A DNA stretch of 64,000 nt, from positions 62,001-126,000 of the forward strand of contig MARA01000026.1 in assembly GCA_001792895.1 (NCBI GenBank), read 5' to 3'. Source of the DNA: Lentinus brumalis (Eukaryota > Basidiomycota > Agaricomycetes > Polyporales > Polyporaceae). Both the position numbers and the translations under genes were made by a program. Numbering within the stretch: the first letter of the stretch is position 1; every line of letters starts with the position of its first letter. The notes below the pieces were generated by a model that did not search any database, was not told the origin of the DNA, and was given only the letters and a program-made list of their open reading frames with translations. Below are positions 35,540 to 46,516 of this stretch, one piece after another.

Positions 35540-37144
35540 TCAGAACTTGCCCATGGCGAGGATACGGTAGAGCGAGTTCGCCTCCTCGAAGCGCGAGTTG
35601 CGCAGAGTGAAGTGCGCCATCTCGGCCGAGTCCGCGTCGGACGCGGGGTCGACGATCGACAGCTTGATAAGTGAGCTATAAAACCGACAGAGCTGCAGGC
35701 CGCGCAAAGGACCGAGGACGGTGAGCGAGACGTGTTGACGCAATTGCGCAACATGAGAAGGCACGTACATTCTGCACGCCTTTCGCGAAGCGGTCGTCGC
35801 TGATATTGCCCTCCCGTTCGTCCTGCTCCGCGCGGTCGAGCCACATGATGCACTCGTGGATGAACCAGCCAAGCATTTCAGTACGCACGAGGTCCGCAAT
35901 CGTTGTCTTGCCTCCAGTGGTGATATCGGTGACAGAGGTAGAATCGCGGAGTAGGCGTCCGATAAGATCGAACGAGGGCAGAGTGGGCGGGAGGTGCTTA
36001 AGTACGTCCAGATACGGTTCTGGCCCAGTCTCACTGTTGCTCGTGAGCAACGATGTGACGAGCGGGTGGCCGAGCGCAGGGTTAGTAGCGAGGATGGACG
36101 ACAGGTCGAGGGAGGTGATCACGGAAGGCGATGTGAGCTTCGGTAACATGGGAAGCAAGGCCTGGCACCAAGGAACTTAGAGACCGATGACAGGAGTGAC
36201 TGGTTGGAAGCTCACCCGTTGCTCCGCGAGAGACAGGACGCGCTCACGCGCCGCAAGCAGGAGTGTCGCTGCTCGTGAATAACTCTCGCTTTCCTCGTCA
36301 CGGTCATTGCGCCCTTCCGCAGACCAACCCGCTTCCGTGCCATTCCTAGGAGCATTGTCAAGGGTCCTCTGGACTGATCCCTCTTCATCCGGGGTCAGAT
36401 TCGCGGCTCTGAGCTTGGGCGGCAGAGGCGATCGCGCCAGCGTATTCGGTGAGAACGGACCGATCTGTGGTAGGTGAGCTATGCATCCATAGCGATGATG
36501 ACTGAAGAGGACTCACATCACTGCCGTCACCCTTCAAGATCTTCCACAGCACCCAGACCAGCTGCTCATTCTCGCTGATCCCGCCTGCATTCGCCACCCT
36601 GACGGCCGCCTCGCGCTCCCTGACAAACGTCACATATAGCACAGACTTGAACGGATTGATGGCAATCGGATGCGGCGCGTATAGCGAGTACAATATATAA
36701 CACACAAGTATGCGCTGCGTGATCTTTGGGGGACGCGCGCGGTCAGATCAAGTCTGCTTCCCTAGATGCTGCACTACTCACTTCCACGGATGAGTCCAAC
36801 ATAGGCATCAGCACATCCAGCGCGACCTGAAATCGCGAGAGCGGAGGTACGATCTGCATGAATGCATGCGCGGCGGTCGAGCATGGCGTAGAGAACGCTC
36901 CGGCGAGCAGGTGGTTGACGTTCGTGCGGGTCGCGTCGCCCATCGGAGCGGTCGGCTTGGCCGCCAAAGGAGCCTGGTAGTACGAAGCAGTCTGCATCAT
37001 GTTTGGAGCATGTATACCGTGACGAAGGTCGTCGTCGTCGTTCAAGACAGTGAGCGTGAAGTACTTGGTAGAAGGCAACGTCGTTAAACGCTCGGCGATG
37101 CAGCGCTCCGGATGGACGAGCTCGTCTTTCGCCCTTTCCGTCCA
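35540..37144 (-). CDS. CCR4-NOT complex subunit 11-like protein (5' end unresolved)
   Basis: Five exons: complement(join(35540..35692,35769..36161,36216..36464,36517..36723,36782..37144)), 454 residues, every junction phase 0. Recognised by the CNOT11 block in order: LYSLYAPHPIAINPFKSVLY, IGPFSPNTLARSPLPPKLRA, a middle with SLAEQRALLPMLP, ATNPALGHPLVTSLL, and the C-terminal domain ending FYSSLIKLSI ... RNSRFEEANSLYRIL. CNOT11 is a subunit of the CCR4-NOT mRNA deadenylase, binding CNOT1 together with CNOT10. The upstream-most exon shown starts after an acceptor (TGAAGTCAG) at WTERAKDELVHPE; the start codon must lie in one or more exons further upstream (37.15-37.4 kb) that I could not place. 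Ends 0.8 kb from cla4, tail to tail. Not part of the mating system by function. Confidence 0.75.
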
Positions 37145-37410
37145 CTGACTTCAGCATCTCCCAGTCTTTCTCGCTGACATCTGTGTTGTACATGTCTAAT
37201 AAACGAGTTGAGTGGTGCAAAATCATGATGAAAGCAGTCACTGCAGCCGACCGACAGGGGAAAACCCAAGAGGCATGGTATGTAAGTCCGCACTCAGTGA
37301 TGCGCTCGTGGACGTGGTCGCCCTGCAGAGAGGCGACAGCAAATACCTCTGGAAGACGAAGGGAAAGCTAACTTGGACGTGCATGGGATCCAGGAGCGGA
37401 ACTAGGCAGC

Positions 37411-37477
37411 TGGGTCCTGGGATCCACCGCGGATCGCTATGTTGACGCAAAGCCACTGCCAGAACTAGATCGTGCGG
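37411..37477 (+). pseudogene. Fragment of the RG-rich protein gene
   Basis: The plus strand reads LGSTADRYVDAKPLPELD, matching LGSNADRYVEPEPELD of the intact gene at 41786..42707 (its bases 42009-42062), with clear DNA similarity around GCGGATCGCTATGT. No open frame extends on either side. It looks like a remnant of a duplication. Confidence 0.6.
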
Positions 37478-38828
37478 GTGAGTTGGGTACCGGTGCCTAT
37501 TGGTCTGGTTCATCCTTCATTGAGAAAAGCATGTGCCAGGTGGAGGTCTAGTTCAGCGGGAGGTGGATATCTCGCGAACACACCGAGGCCGACCAACACC
37601 TGGCACGCTGGGAGCAAGCGCAGTCAAGAAGAACAGATGCAATAACTTGAATGGACAGTAGGACAGAGTATGAGCTGATAGAACGCGGCCGCTGAACCTA
37701 CAGGAGGTGAGTGCTGCGCCAATAAGCGTTCCCATTCCTTGTAATCGCTATATATTGCTAGAGTACTGGGCTATTGTTCTATCCACAGGCTTGCAGGCGT
37801 GCGGGCTGCAAAGTCACAGGGGCACGGTATCGCTCGGGCAGGAGCGACCCACCTTCGGCTCGCTCAGCCTTGAGGAGGAAGGAACAAATACCCAGTCCGA
37901 CCTAGTACTGAATATATGTGGCGGAAGCTATGGAGCCTCTGTCCTGACAGCTTGCTGTCTCCCGTACCTGCCGGTCTTCTCATCACCCTCCGTCTCCTAC
38001 TACCCACGGGAAGCCTCTCAGCAAAGATGGAGGAGCAGTGTTGTACTGTGAGTAGCGTCGTTCTCTACCGCACGGCACCGCTTACCATGTGGCCTGCTCG
38101 CAAGTGCTGACTACAGACGCGTACTGCGATGCTGTACGGAGGCAGGGTCTGTGCTCATACATAACAGGCCGTATGTCGACGTACTGTCTGAATCGAAGCC
38201 GATGGGAAGAATGACTCTTCCGACGCACTTCCAGCCGACCAGGGGTAGTGCACAGCTCCGTTTTGATGTGCTTGACGAGTTCTCGTCCGGATAGCTGCCC
38301 AAGTCCATGCATGATCCTAGTCAGGGGAGTGCTCGGACCTGAGGACTAGTAGCGAAAAAGCCGCACATGCGGGTACCTATACTTGCGTATTTGCTGCATG
38401 ATGGCGAGCAACCTAACAGAACCTCGTCGACGCGCAGTGAGTAGCGTACCACACGATACCTCGCGAGTGCGCGATGAAGGCAGTGGTACGTGCCACTAAG
38501 GCAGCAGCATCGACTCTCCTACACAACTGATCACCATCCCTCCTTTCGGAGCATTGTATTTGTGCCAGCGCGAGGATGACGAACTGACGTTTATTAGTCT
38601 CGTGCCTGGAATACAAGGTTATGAAGGGAAGTTCAGTACTTATTGTCCCAGCATCCACATGAGCTGACGATATTTCAGGATGGTGTGAGACGGAGACGCA
38701 ACTCCTCGAATAGAACTCATTCTGACAGAGTGAATGGTGTCCGTATTGTTCTTCCGGCGGCATAGGCACAGAAGGCGGAGGTAAGATTCGGGGGTGACCG
38801 TCCATGTCCAAGGGCGCAAGACGTACGG

Positions 38829-38835
38829 TATAAAG
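38829..38835 (+). promoter_or_regulatory. TATA box of phb-e
   Basis: TATAAAG, 128 bases before the ATG, in the same GACA...TGTC context as the phb-d promoter. Confidence 0.6.
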
Positions 38836-38956
38836 ACAGTGTTGTCTGGCATGGCCCACTCAAACACTATTCGTCGGCGACCTCGTCTACCACCAGCGAC
38901 CTACCAATCATCACTCCGCACACGCAATCTCAAACCCACACCATCGATCCTTGACC

Positions 38957-39141
38957 ATGGACACGTTCACCATCACACTCGCTGTCCCAGTCGACGCTCC
39001 CGTTGAAAATCCCGACGGTGTACTCGTTGACAGTGAGAGGGGCGGGAATCCCTCTAACTCTTCGGGCTGTAACATTGCTTGGTAGGCCTGTTCGAAAATA
39101 TGTGCAAATCAGCAATCTAACCATGGGCTCTGAGTCACAGA
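38957..39141 (+). CDS. Diverged pheromone precursor with intron-split stop (phb-e)
   Basis: Model join(38957..39081,39141..39141): 41 residues, MDTFTITLAV ... NPSNSSGCNIA. As in phb-d, the TGA stop is made by splicing (TG at 39080-39081, intron 39082..39140 with CTAAC branch and TCACAG acceptor, then A). Unspliced, the frame adds Trp before a TAG. E-R lies 11 and 10 residues before the CaaX Cys. Two features differ from the set: the CaaX box is C-N-I-A, with polar Asn at the first position, and the tail is SNSSGC instead of SGSHSGC. It is a duplicate of phb-d including promoter and 3' flank. It may make a new-specificity pheromone or be decaying. Confidence 0.75.
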
Positions 39142-40078
39142 TGACGATGTTGCTAGGCCGGAGCTTCCTGGCACTCCGGCGAGTCGAAATCTCGTCGCTC
39201 GTCCTGAGTGCGCCACTTTTCGGTTGATTCTTATGCACTTTGGTTTCGTGTACTACCCTTTGGATCATCTTCTCCGTGGTTTGTACTTTGTATCGGCGAC
39301 ATGCCTTCGTAACAATCGATGTATAGCTGCTTCGAATTAGGCCCATGCGTTGAGAGTCCCAAAGTCACACGTCAGTACTGGATGCGAGTTAGGGCGAACG
39401 GAGATATATATACTCGAACGAAATAAGTAGGCGCACTTGGGCGCACACACGAAATCTCCTTACCGCTCTCGACCATTGTCTCGAGTACAAGTGGTCCGCT
39501 ACGCACTGTCAATCAGGCTGCCGGAACGTATACTTACTTGTCACTGAATGTGAGCCGAGCATTGCACCGCGAAAATCATCATGTATACGGCAGCCGACGC
39601 GTGCGGTGATGTTCCGACGATGGAACTGCAGAGCAGCGCAATGCACACATCCTAGTAGCATCGCACGCTCAGGACGCAGCGTGCACTACACAATTGTACA
39701 AATCCGGGGTACATGACTGAGTTACAGGGTACAAATGCAACGATCAGCGACATGCGAGAAATATGGTCGGCGTCTGGGAGTTCCAATTGGTGGCCTCATG
39801 AGATGCGACTCCTCGATCGTCGAGGCCACACTTCATGGACCTGCTTTCAGTAAGTATCGCCTTGGCCGGTGCTGTCGGAAGCTTCTTGCTGCGCCCGTCC
39901 GCCTTTCACGTCCTTCAATCGCAAATCCTCGCCCTTCGTATCGTTCGATGGCCAATCCCTTCGCTTCAAAAACCGCGAAGCAACTCGATGAGAGGTCGAT
40001 GTCCCTTGAGTGAGAAGGGTGCCAGTCCCTAATCGGAGGCCGGCACAATCTTGCGTTTACTACGCCGCCGAGCACTGG
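39142..40078. other. Intergenic, includes duplicated pheromone 3' flank
   Basis: About 0.9 kb. The first ~190 bases are similar to the flank after phb-d. No gene seen in the remainder. Confidence 0.5.
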
Positions 40079-40908
40079 CAGTGCCAGTGATGTTCCGAGC
40101 CCGGCCTGAAGCCGTCAGGCTCCCAAAGCCGGCCGTCTTCAGGCCGAGCTGGGCCGAGCTCTCGAGACGGCTTGGGGAGCTTGACGGCTCGGCTCATGAC
40201 TGGGTGAGCTCGAGCCGGGCTCTCAAGCTCGGGCTTGATGGCGCTAGTGGACGACCAGCTGTTGATGTATGTACCATGAGAGATATTTCGAGCTGTGAAC
40301 AGAGGTTAGTTTCGCCAATTTGTCTTCCTAAGCACACTTACTCACACAGTTGTCTTCTTGGCAGGAACTTTCTTGGGACCCCGGTCTTGCGAGTGTATCT
40401 ATCGCCCGGCGAGAGCGTGCAGAGCACCGCGACGAAGAATCGGGGTAACGCGCAGGAGGGTGGAGCGGAGGAGAATGGCGGTGAGAGGCGTATGAGACGC
40501 GTCTCATCGCGGTTCTTCGCGCTCTTGCAGCGCAGGAGGGGAGGGCAGAGACACTGGAGGTCACCGTGACGCGCCGTTGGACGTGTCTCGGTGCAGATCT
40601 TCACACTCTGAGGTTAGAGCGACACAAGACACGTCTGAGGACGCGTCTCCGAGTCCTCACTCTTCCTACGAGGTGTTGAGCAGCGCAGGAGAGCGGGGCA
40701 GAGCGGCGAGCCACCGAGGCGGAGAGTGTGGCGGGAGGTAGCGCCCGCCACTTGTGGGCTCTGGCTCAGGCCGAGCCGAGCTCGAGCTGAGCCCGAGCCG
40801 TCCTCAAGAGCTCGGCCTGAGGTTTCGTCAGGCCGTAGCTCTCGAAGCCGAGCCGTAGCCGCGGCTTTCGAGCCGAGCCGGGCTCGCACATCACTAAGCT
40901 GCTGCACT
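40079..40908. mobile_element. Possible non-autonomous hAT-like element
   Basis: About 830 bp bounded by CAGTG on the left and CACTG on the right. Imperfect terminal inverted repeats are visible: left AGTGATGTTCCGAGCCCGGC (40086-40105) against AGTGATGTGCGAGCCCGGC on the other strand at the right end. Both subterminal regions are dense in AGCCGAGCTCG-type palindromic units, as in MITE ends. No transposase frame is present. CAGTG ends fit hAT elements, but I could not identify an 8-bp target duplication (AGCACTGG on the left, CCACCTGG on the right). Family assignment is an inference. Confidence 0.45.
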
Positions 40909-41785
40909 GCCACCTGGTGGTTAGAGTCAGCGGCAAGGCGTTACCCGGTGTGCTCAACGACGACCACACTGAACTTAGCTGAAGTATACGGCATGTTTAA
41001 ACTGCCCTCGCCGAGGCCTTCTGGCGGTTGTCCAACCTGATGCTGCTTGTGACGTGATCTGCCATCCCTTTTCTGCATTTCTCTGCATTAAATATTTGGC
41101 GCGTCCCAGCGCCGGTGTCTTGTGGGTCGCGCGACCCCCAATCTCAACGCATCGCTCCGCCCGGTCAGCCAGCCCGAGTTGCGGTAGGCTACGATCGGTG
41201 AGGAGACCAACATGCCAGACCACGCCAGACCCGGCCATGGGCACGCTACATCCACGGTTGATTCCTAGCTTTGAAGCTCGGTTCACCATGGAATGGATTC
41301 GTTACTAACCTGTGTGGTATGCTCCCATTTCTGTCTTCAGTGCGGACTTGAAAGTAAAAAAGACCGTAAGTGTGGTAGACGTTCAGGGAATCATACCAAC
41401 GGCGAACACATGAGTTACCTCTGTCACATATGCAGTGGCTCAAACAATCAGTCTAGCCTCAACTTCCTCGTGTATTGCTCGCAACCGTTTATTCGTTCAC
41501 CACTAGGGCACTCAAGTCTATGTAAGTATGGTATGAGTAGTCTCAGGGCTTCCTCGAACTTACTGGCATTAGTATGTACTTGATCTGATTATAGGCGCCT
41601 TTCGCTCCAGATTGATAATTGGCCCAAAGTTGCCGTTACGTAATCATAGTCGCCTGCGACCCAGGAACTGCCGTAGAATAACTTTGAACTTCTACCCTCT
41701 TTTGACCCTCTTCACCCACTGATTCCACCGTCTCATTGATCCTGTATATATCCCAGTATCGGAATCAAACGCCTGAACAACGTGT
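40909..41785. other. Intergenic, no supported gene
   Basis: About 0.9 kb with the promoter of the RG-rich protein gene at the right. Nothing else supported. Confidence 0.5.
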
Positions 41786-42707
41786 ATGGCGGAAGTAACC
41801 GACACAGCCAGCCCGCCGGCCAGGGGAAGAGGGCGGGGAAGAGGCAAGTCGCGCGGTGGACTTGGCAAGTATCTTCGCGCTCGGGGACGCGGCCGCGGCC
41901 GTGGACGACCTGCGGAATGGGGACAACGACTGGCATTAGAAGGCGAAGAGGAGGCTGAGATGGACGAGGAAGAGAGGCGGGAGTTTGAGCAGAGGTATTC
42001 ACGGAGACAACTGGGATCCAATGCGGATCGCTATGTCGAGCCCGAGCCTGAACTGGATTCTGAAGGTAAGCTTGGGTTACACTTGAACCAGCCACATATT
42101 GAAGAGCCTCTCACAGGCGAAGAGGTCGTCGAGCCGGAGGTAGATATCTCTTCTCTGCTGGAGCGGCAACGACTGTTTCCTGGACCATCTGTTGTGTCTC
42201 CCGCGTTAGAAGAAGACGACGATGTCGATAAATCGCTGGCACACATTGGCGGCGAAGGAAGGGTCCTCGCGCAGTCGAAGAAAGGTCGGGTGCAACAGAT
42301 TGAGTGGGATGCAGAGTTGGAGGAACTGAGTCGAGAGAAGGCTGCGGCCGAAGCCACCAGAGGTGAGTACTGAGTGCTCGCCAAGTCTCATTGCTTTCAC
42401 TGGTCCGTTGACCATCGACATGCCCTCTCATACTGATATGACATCCGGGATTTAGATCTGAAGGCTCGTTTTCGTGCGCAGACTGCGAGACAGCGAGGAC
42501 GGGGTACTGTACGGGGAGGGTCCCACTCAGGCCGTGGGGCGAAACACTTGGGTACGTGCAATAAATGGCACGTCGCCGTCTCATCCTTACATATCTGTTT
42601 CAGCAGGATCATACGCAGAAGCACCGCCGCTTCCTACTGACGCGCCCAAACCGGAGAAGAACGAGAAGGAGGACATGCAAGATTATCTCGACGACCTGCT
42701 AGGATGA
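41786..42707 (+). CDS. RG-rich, acidic-tailed protein, 3 exons
   Basis: Model join(41786..42362,42456..42551,42604..42707), 258 residues, phases consistent. The N-terminus has two RG clusters (RGRGRGKSRGGLGKYL and RGRGRGRGRPAEWGQR), typical of RNA-binding proteins methylated on Arg. Then follow a Glu-rich coiled segment (EEEAEMDEEERREFEQRYSR), an acidic middle, a conserved-looking block EWDAELEELSREKAAAEATR then LKARFRAQTARQRGRG, and the C-terminus MQDYLDDLLG. I do not recognise the family with certainty. RG content and the acidic tail suggest a nuclear RNA-associated protein. A fragment of a second copy lies at 37.4 kb. Confidence 0.7.
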
Positions 42708-43115
42708 CGAGAGTGAATGCGTCGAGCATCGAGCTTCCATCATGTAACGTGTAGGTGATGTGTTCCTACTGATAGGCTTTCATGAGTGACGTGATGCATT
42801 GGGTAGCATCTGAACCAACCTTCCGCTCCCACCGTGACGCTTTGGGGCCTGGCCATCAGTTTACATTTCGCCATGCTGATCAGGTCAGTCTAGACGTGTC
42901 CGTCGTCCAGCAGGAAAAGGAAGCGAGTCATCGGGCCCTCGACACTCTAGGCTTCGCGGACAATGCCGACCGAGCCTCATGCCACATGCACTCTAGTCTC
43001 ACGTGGAAGATGCATACTCGATGCCAGTGCTCTCCTTCCTTCTCCACAAATACCACCTCCTTCGTAGCAAGCCTCTGCCACAGCTCAGTCTGATACTCGA
43101 ACCGCACCTCGCACG
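42708..43115. other. Short intergenic spacer
   Basis: About 400 bases between two genes on the plus strand; no feature seen. Confidence 0.5.
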
Positions 43116-44786
43116 ATGCAAAGCGACGACCATACGGTTACGGGAGGTGCGTCCCGTTGCCGTCTATGCGATGTTTCTTTGTTAACACAAAGAACAGCCA
43201 CGCCCGGCCGCAAGTACGCACCGGTATCTCACGAAGATCAGCCATCCCGCGACCTTCTAAGGTGAGCTATATACCTATCCCCGTATGTTTGCTACTTGCT
43301 TAAGCGACCGGTCTAGCTTGGTTGGCACCTATAGTTCGGCGAAGCTGCCGGACGATGTCTTCCTGGTCATCATGGAGTTACAGAGCGACTTTGGCGACAC
43401 ATGCGGTCTCTCTTCGTTGTCCCGGACTTGTCGAGATCTCCGAGACATCGCCACGCGGTTTCTGCTAAGGCCCGGTGTCACACTGCGGGAGAACAAAGAC
43501 GTTGTATCCTTTCAACTCTTCATGTCCATACGGACGGATCGTCGGTTCTCCTATTTCCAAGGCCTCTCCGTCAAGACCGGCCCCCTCTCTCCAGACGCTA
43601 CAGAGGCCCTCCTTCATCTTCTTACGCAGGTCACCGATCTGAGTCGACTCGCCATACACGACGCCGAAGGAGTTCTAGGCTCTGATCCACGGCTCCCAGG
43701 CGCGTTCGCAGCCCTCACATGTCTCAAGCACCTCGAGTTCTCCGCGACGGAGGACCCGGATGACGAAGGATGTGTGGAGATGCTGATGGGTCTCAAGTCG
43801 CAGCTGGTGACCGCACACCTTGACCTTCCGTCTGCAATGCGGAGCACTCGCCAGTTTGGACATCGCAGGTGCCAGCTGGTCAACCCGATCCGCCTTCTCG
43901 AACACTCAACCGGCACTCTCACCGAACTATCCGGTACAAACTTCGAGGCATGGACGTTGCGCAGCGACGCGATATACCCACACGTCAAGCGTCTCCAGTT
44001 CAAGTTCGGGATGTTCCTGGAGATTTCGCGTTACATCCTCTCCTTTCCGAATCTGTCTTCTCTCGAGTTTGCATGTGGCATGAGTTTTGGTCCTGGCACC
44101 ATTGAAGTCATGGCCGGAACGAACGAGAAGAGTCAAAATGAGGTCGGGTGCTGGGAATCGCTGGACGAGCTGGCGGCCACGTTGACAGACCTTCAAGCCA
44201 TTCCAGTTCGCTGCCATGCTACCACGCTGTTCGTGTATGCTTCCGAGAGACACGGAACGACGCGAATCAGTCTCCTTGCCGATATTGTCGGGCGCTACCG
44301 ACCCACGAATCTGCGGCTTGAAGTGGACTCGCAGTCATTCCGCATGCGGACCCTCGCCTCTGCTTTGCGTCGTTCAGAGGCTGCGTCGTTCGTCAAGACT
44401 CTGGAAGTCCACGCCGTGATGAGGGGCAAGGATCGCAGCGTCCAAATGGACCCGGATGAGTTCTTCGTGCGTAAGATGCTCGTAATCACTTATTCTTTTC
44501 TACCCGAGTCTGACGCACCGGTCAGGGTCTGGTTCTCAACACAGTAGCGGAGCTGCCTCTGACGTCCTTCAAGATTCATCTCGACCATGAGCAGAGAGAC
44601 CCGGCCACTGGGCGCGCCGCCACCCCTTCCGGGCAGTGCGATCTCGAGGCGAAGTTCGGCAGCTGGGATCCTGCGGAATACATCGCACGTACTCGGGAGT
44701 CTTGCCCCGCACTAAGAGAGCTAGCGGTCGAGAGATCCTGCTCATGCGCTTCATCGAGGATGCTGCTTGCGAAGCAGTTCGAATGA
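43116..44786 (+). CDS. F-box/leucine-rich-repeat-like protein, 3 exons
   Basis: Model join(43116..43261,43317..44466,44526..44786), 518 residues. F-box segment KLPDDVFLVIMELQ then SSLSRTCRDLRDIATRFLL. The body has repeats such as AFAALTCLKHLEF and FPNLSSLEFACG. The third exon starts GLVLNTVAELPLTSF; its donor (GTGCGT straight after a Phe codon) is at the same place as in the 20.6-22.1 kb paralogue. The ATG at 43116 opens a frame joining the F-box exon in phase. Inside the first exon a possible 51-nt intron (GTGCGT ... GTTAAC ... ACAG, ending near 43196) would keep frame either way, so the N-terminus is uncertain. Probable SCF adaptor, target unknown. Confidence 0.72.
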
Positions 44787-45349
44787 GCCTCGTGCTCTCA
44801 GGGCTTAGCTATGAGGTGTCCTCTTTGTTGCGGCATATGCTGATCTTGGTGAATAGTGAGGAGAGCAAGTTTTGAACAAGTTTTGAACGCGTGGAGCATT
44901 TCATGGCGGAAACTTGAAGTGCTCGATGTACGACATCCATTGTTATAAGGTATCGGCGGTAACAACATGAGCTTCATGTCGGCTTGTTATGCTCGGCCAT
45001 CATTGTCTAGAAATATACCTTAACATGTACGACACTTCCTCTTGAGCGAAGACGGGTCTTGTTCCTGTTCATTGGTCTTTGTTCCTTCATTACGGGCAGG
45101 ATCATTCCGTTCACTTCCAGGACAAAGGGCCGTGAGAGACGCCCACCTGTATGCCATGTGTGATGAGGTGAGTGGCACATGTTTCACTCCCCTCGTTCCC
45201 TTCCTCCACCTTTGCGAGAGTTCGTCGTACGAATTTGTAAGTCCGTGGTCAACCTATCCCAGCACGGATTCGTATACTGACATACGGAACTAGTATCACT
45301 TCAAATCCACAATGTTTCCAACCGTGGCACTCCCGAGTGCTGGCCACAA
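44787..45349. other. Intergenic spacer
   Basis: About 560 bases. It has one 11-bp direct duplication (AAGTTTTGAAC twice, near 44868-44888). No gene. Confidence 0.5.
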
Positions 45350-46310
45350 AGCCATGATGTGCTACGACGTTCTATGCAGCACATTCGAGACGCTACGGGT
45401 GGGATCGGAGGAGGAAGACTCGGAGGCCTCGCGGTGCAGAGCTGCCCTTCGGAAAATGCGCAGTCGTATGTCGGGCGTGGTCCCAACCCGCGCTGCGATA
45501 TCTTTGGAGCAAGTTGCCGTCGCTTGTACCAATCTTCCACTTGTTCGCCCCCAATGACGTCCCTTGCCCTCCTTTGTTGGACATCATCTCTGAATACTAT
45601 GCAGAAAGGGTACGTAATAACTCTCTCTACCAGCGCGACTGCTGATAAGTACACTTTCTCGAGCAGGTCATAACAACACAGCTATCCACAGACTCAGGCT
45701 ATTGGGACAGGTTCGCGTTCTACTCAAGGTTTATTGACGCCTTGTCTCCCGTAGGCAGACGATTGGGCGGGCCTATTGAAGGGGGGAGGACGGCCCTACA
45801 ATTGACGCCGTCACTTGGAAAGGGCATCATGCCCTGGCCTTCACATTCCTGAAGCTCCTTGGCTTCATCGCGTGCAGTCCCAAAGGTGCTTTCCTCCCGC
45901 GCGTGAAGACCCTCGCCTGTACTCCGACCGAGATGCGCGATGCCTCTTTCATCGTTCTCACCGGCTCACCCCGGGGCCCGTGTTCGTACAATATCCCGAC
46001 GGCTGCGGCCTTGCATCACTTCCGGCGTCATTGCCCCAACCTGCGTGAGCTTTGCCTGCCATATCTCGATATCTTGCATGACGATTTTACTCAACTCCCC
46101 GCACCCACGAGCATGGACAAGGCGCACCCTCTCATATACCTGCGAGTGGACGACTGTCAGTGGAAGGGAGGAAGGGTCGAGCTTTGCTACGAGGAACACC
46201 AGGACAGGGACTATGCGACGTATATGTTGCGGTTGTTCCCGAGCTTGGATAGGCCGGAGTGCTGTCGCTATGTTGCAGGGAAAGGAAAGCGATGGAGAGA
46301 CGCGGGATAG
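45350..46310 (+). pseudogene. Degenerate F-box gene, internal deletion
   Basis: Pieces of a gene like the one at 18129..19848 remain in order. The first piece, near 45420-45609, reads CAVVCRAWSQPALRYLW, matching CARVCQAFSNPALRVLW. After a good intron (donor GTACGT at 45610, acceptor GAGCAG near 45667) comes VITTQLSTDSGYWDRFAFYS. The C-terminal piece (frame to 46310) reads LRELCLPYLDI and MLRLFPSLDRPECC, matching LRHLSLPYLEL and LLRLFPHLESP. The frame changes before the first piece, and roughly 300 residues of the leucine-rich middle are absent. No continuous protein can be made. Confidence 0.65.
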
Positions 46311-46516
46311 GGCAGGGTGTTCAAATGGCTCTGCGACAAAAAGTCGCGCAACGAGGTCTACCGCGAACCGAGGCACGCGGAAAGACCTCGTCCGCGTGAT
46401 GCAGGTTTATGGGATGGGGCCAGGATATGTCGGCCCCTGTGGTCTTCGCGCTCCGTGGCGTGACGCAAGAATGATATGATGCATTGGTCCATGAAGCCTT
46501 CTGTACAAGGATACAT

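Larger units (their letters stand above)
37145..38956. other. 5' region of CNOT11-like gene, then intergenic
   Basis: About 1.8 kb. The left part must hold the missing first exon(s) of the CNOT11-like gene. It also contains a gene fragment at 37411-37477 and the phb-e promoter at the right end. Confidence 0.45.
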
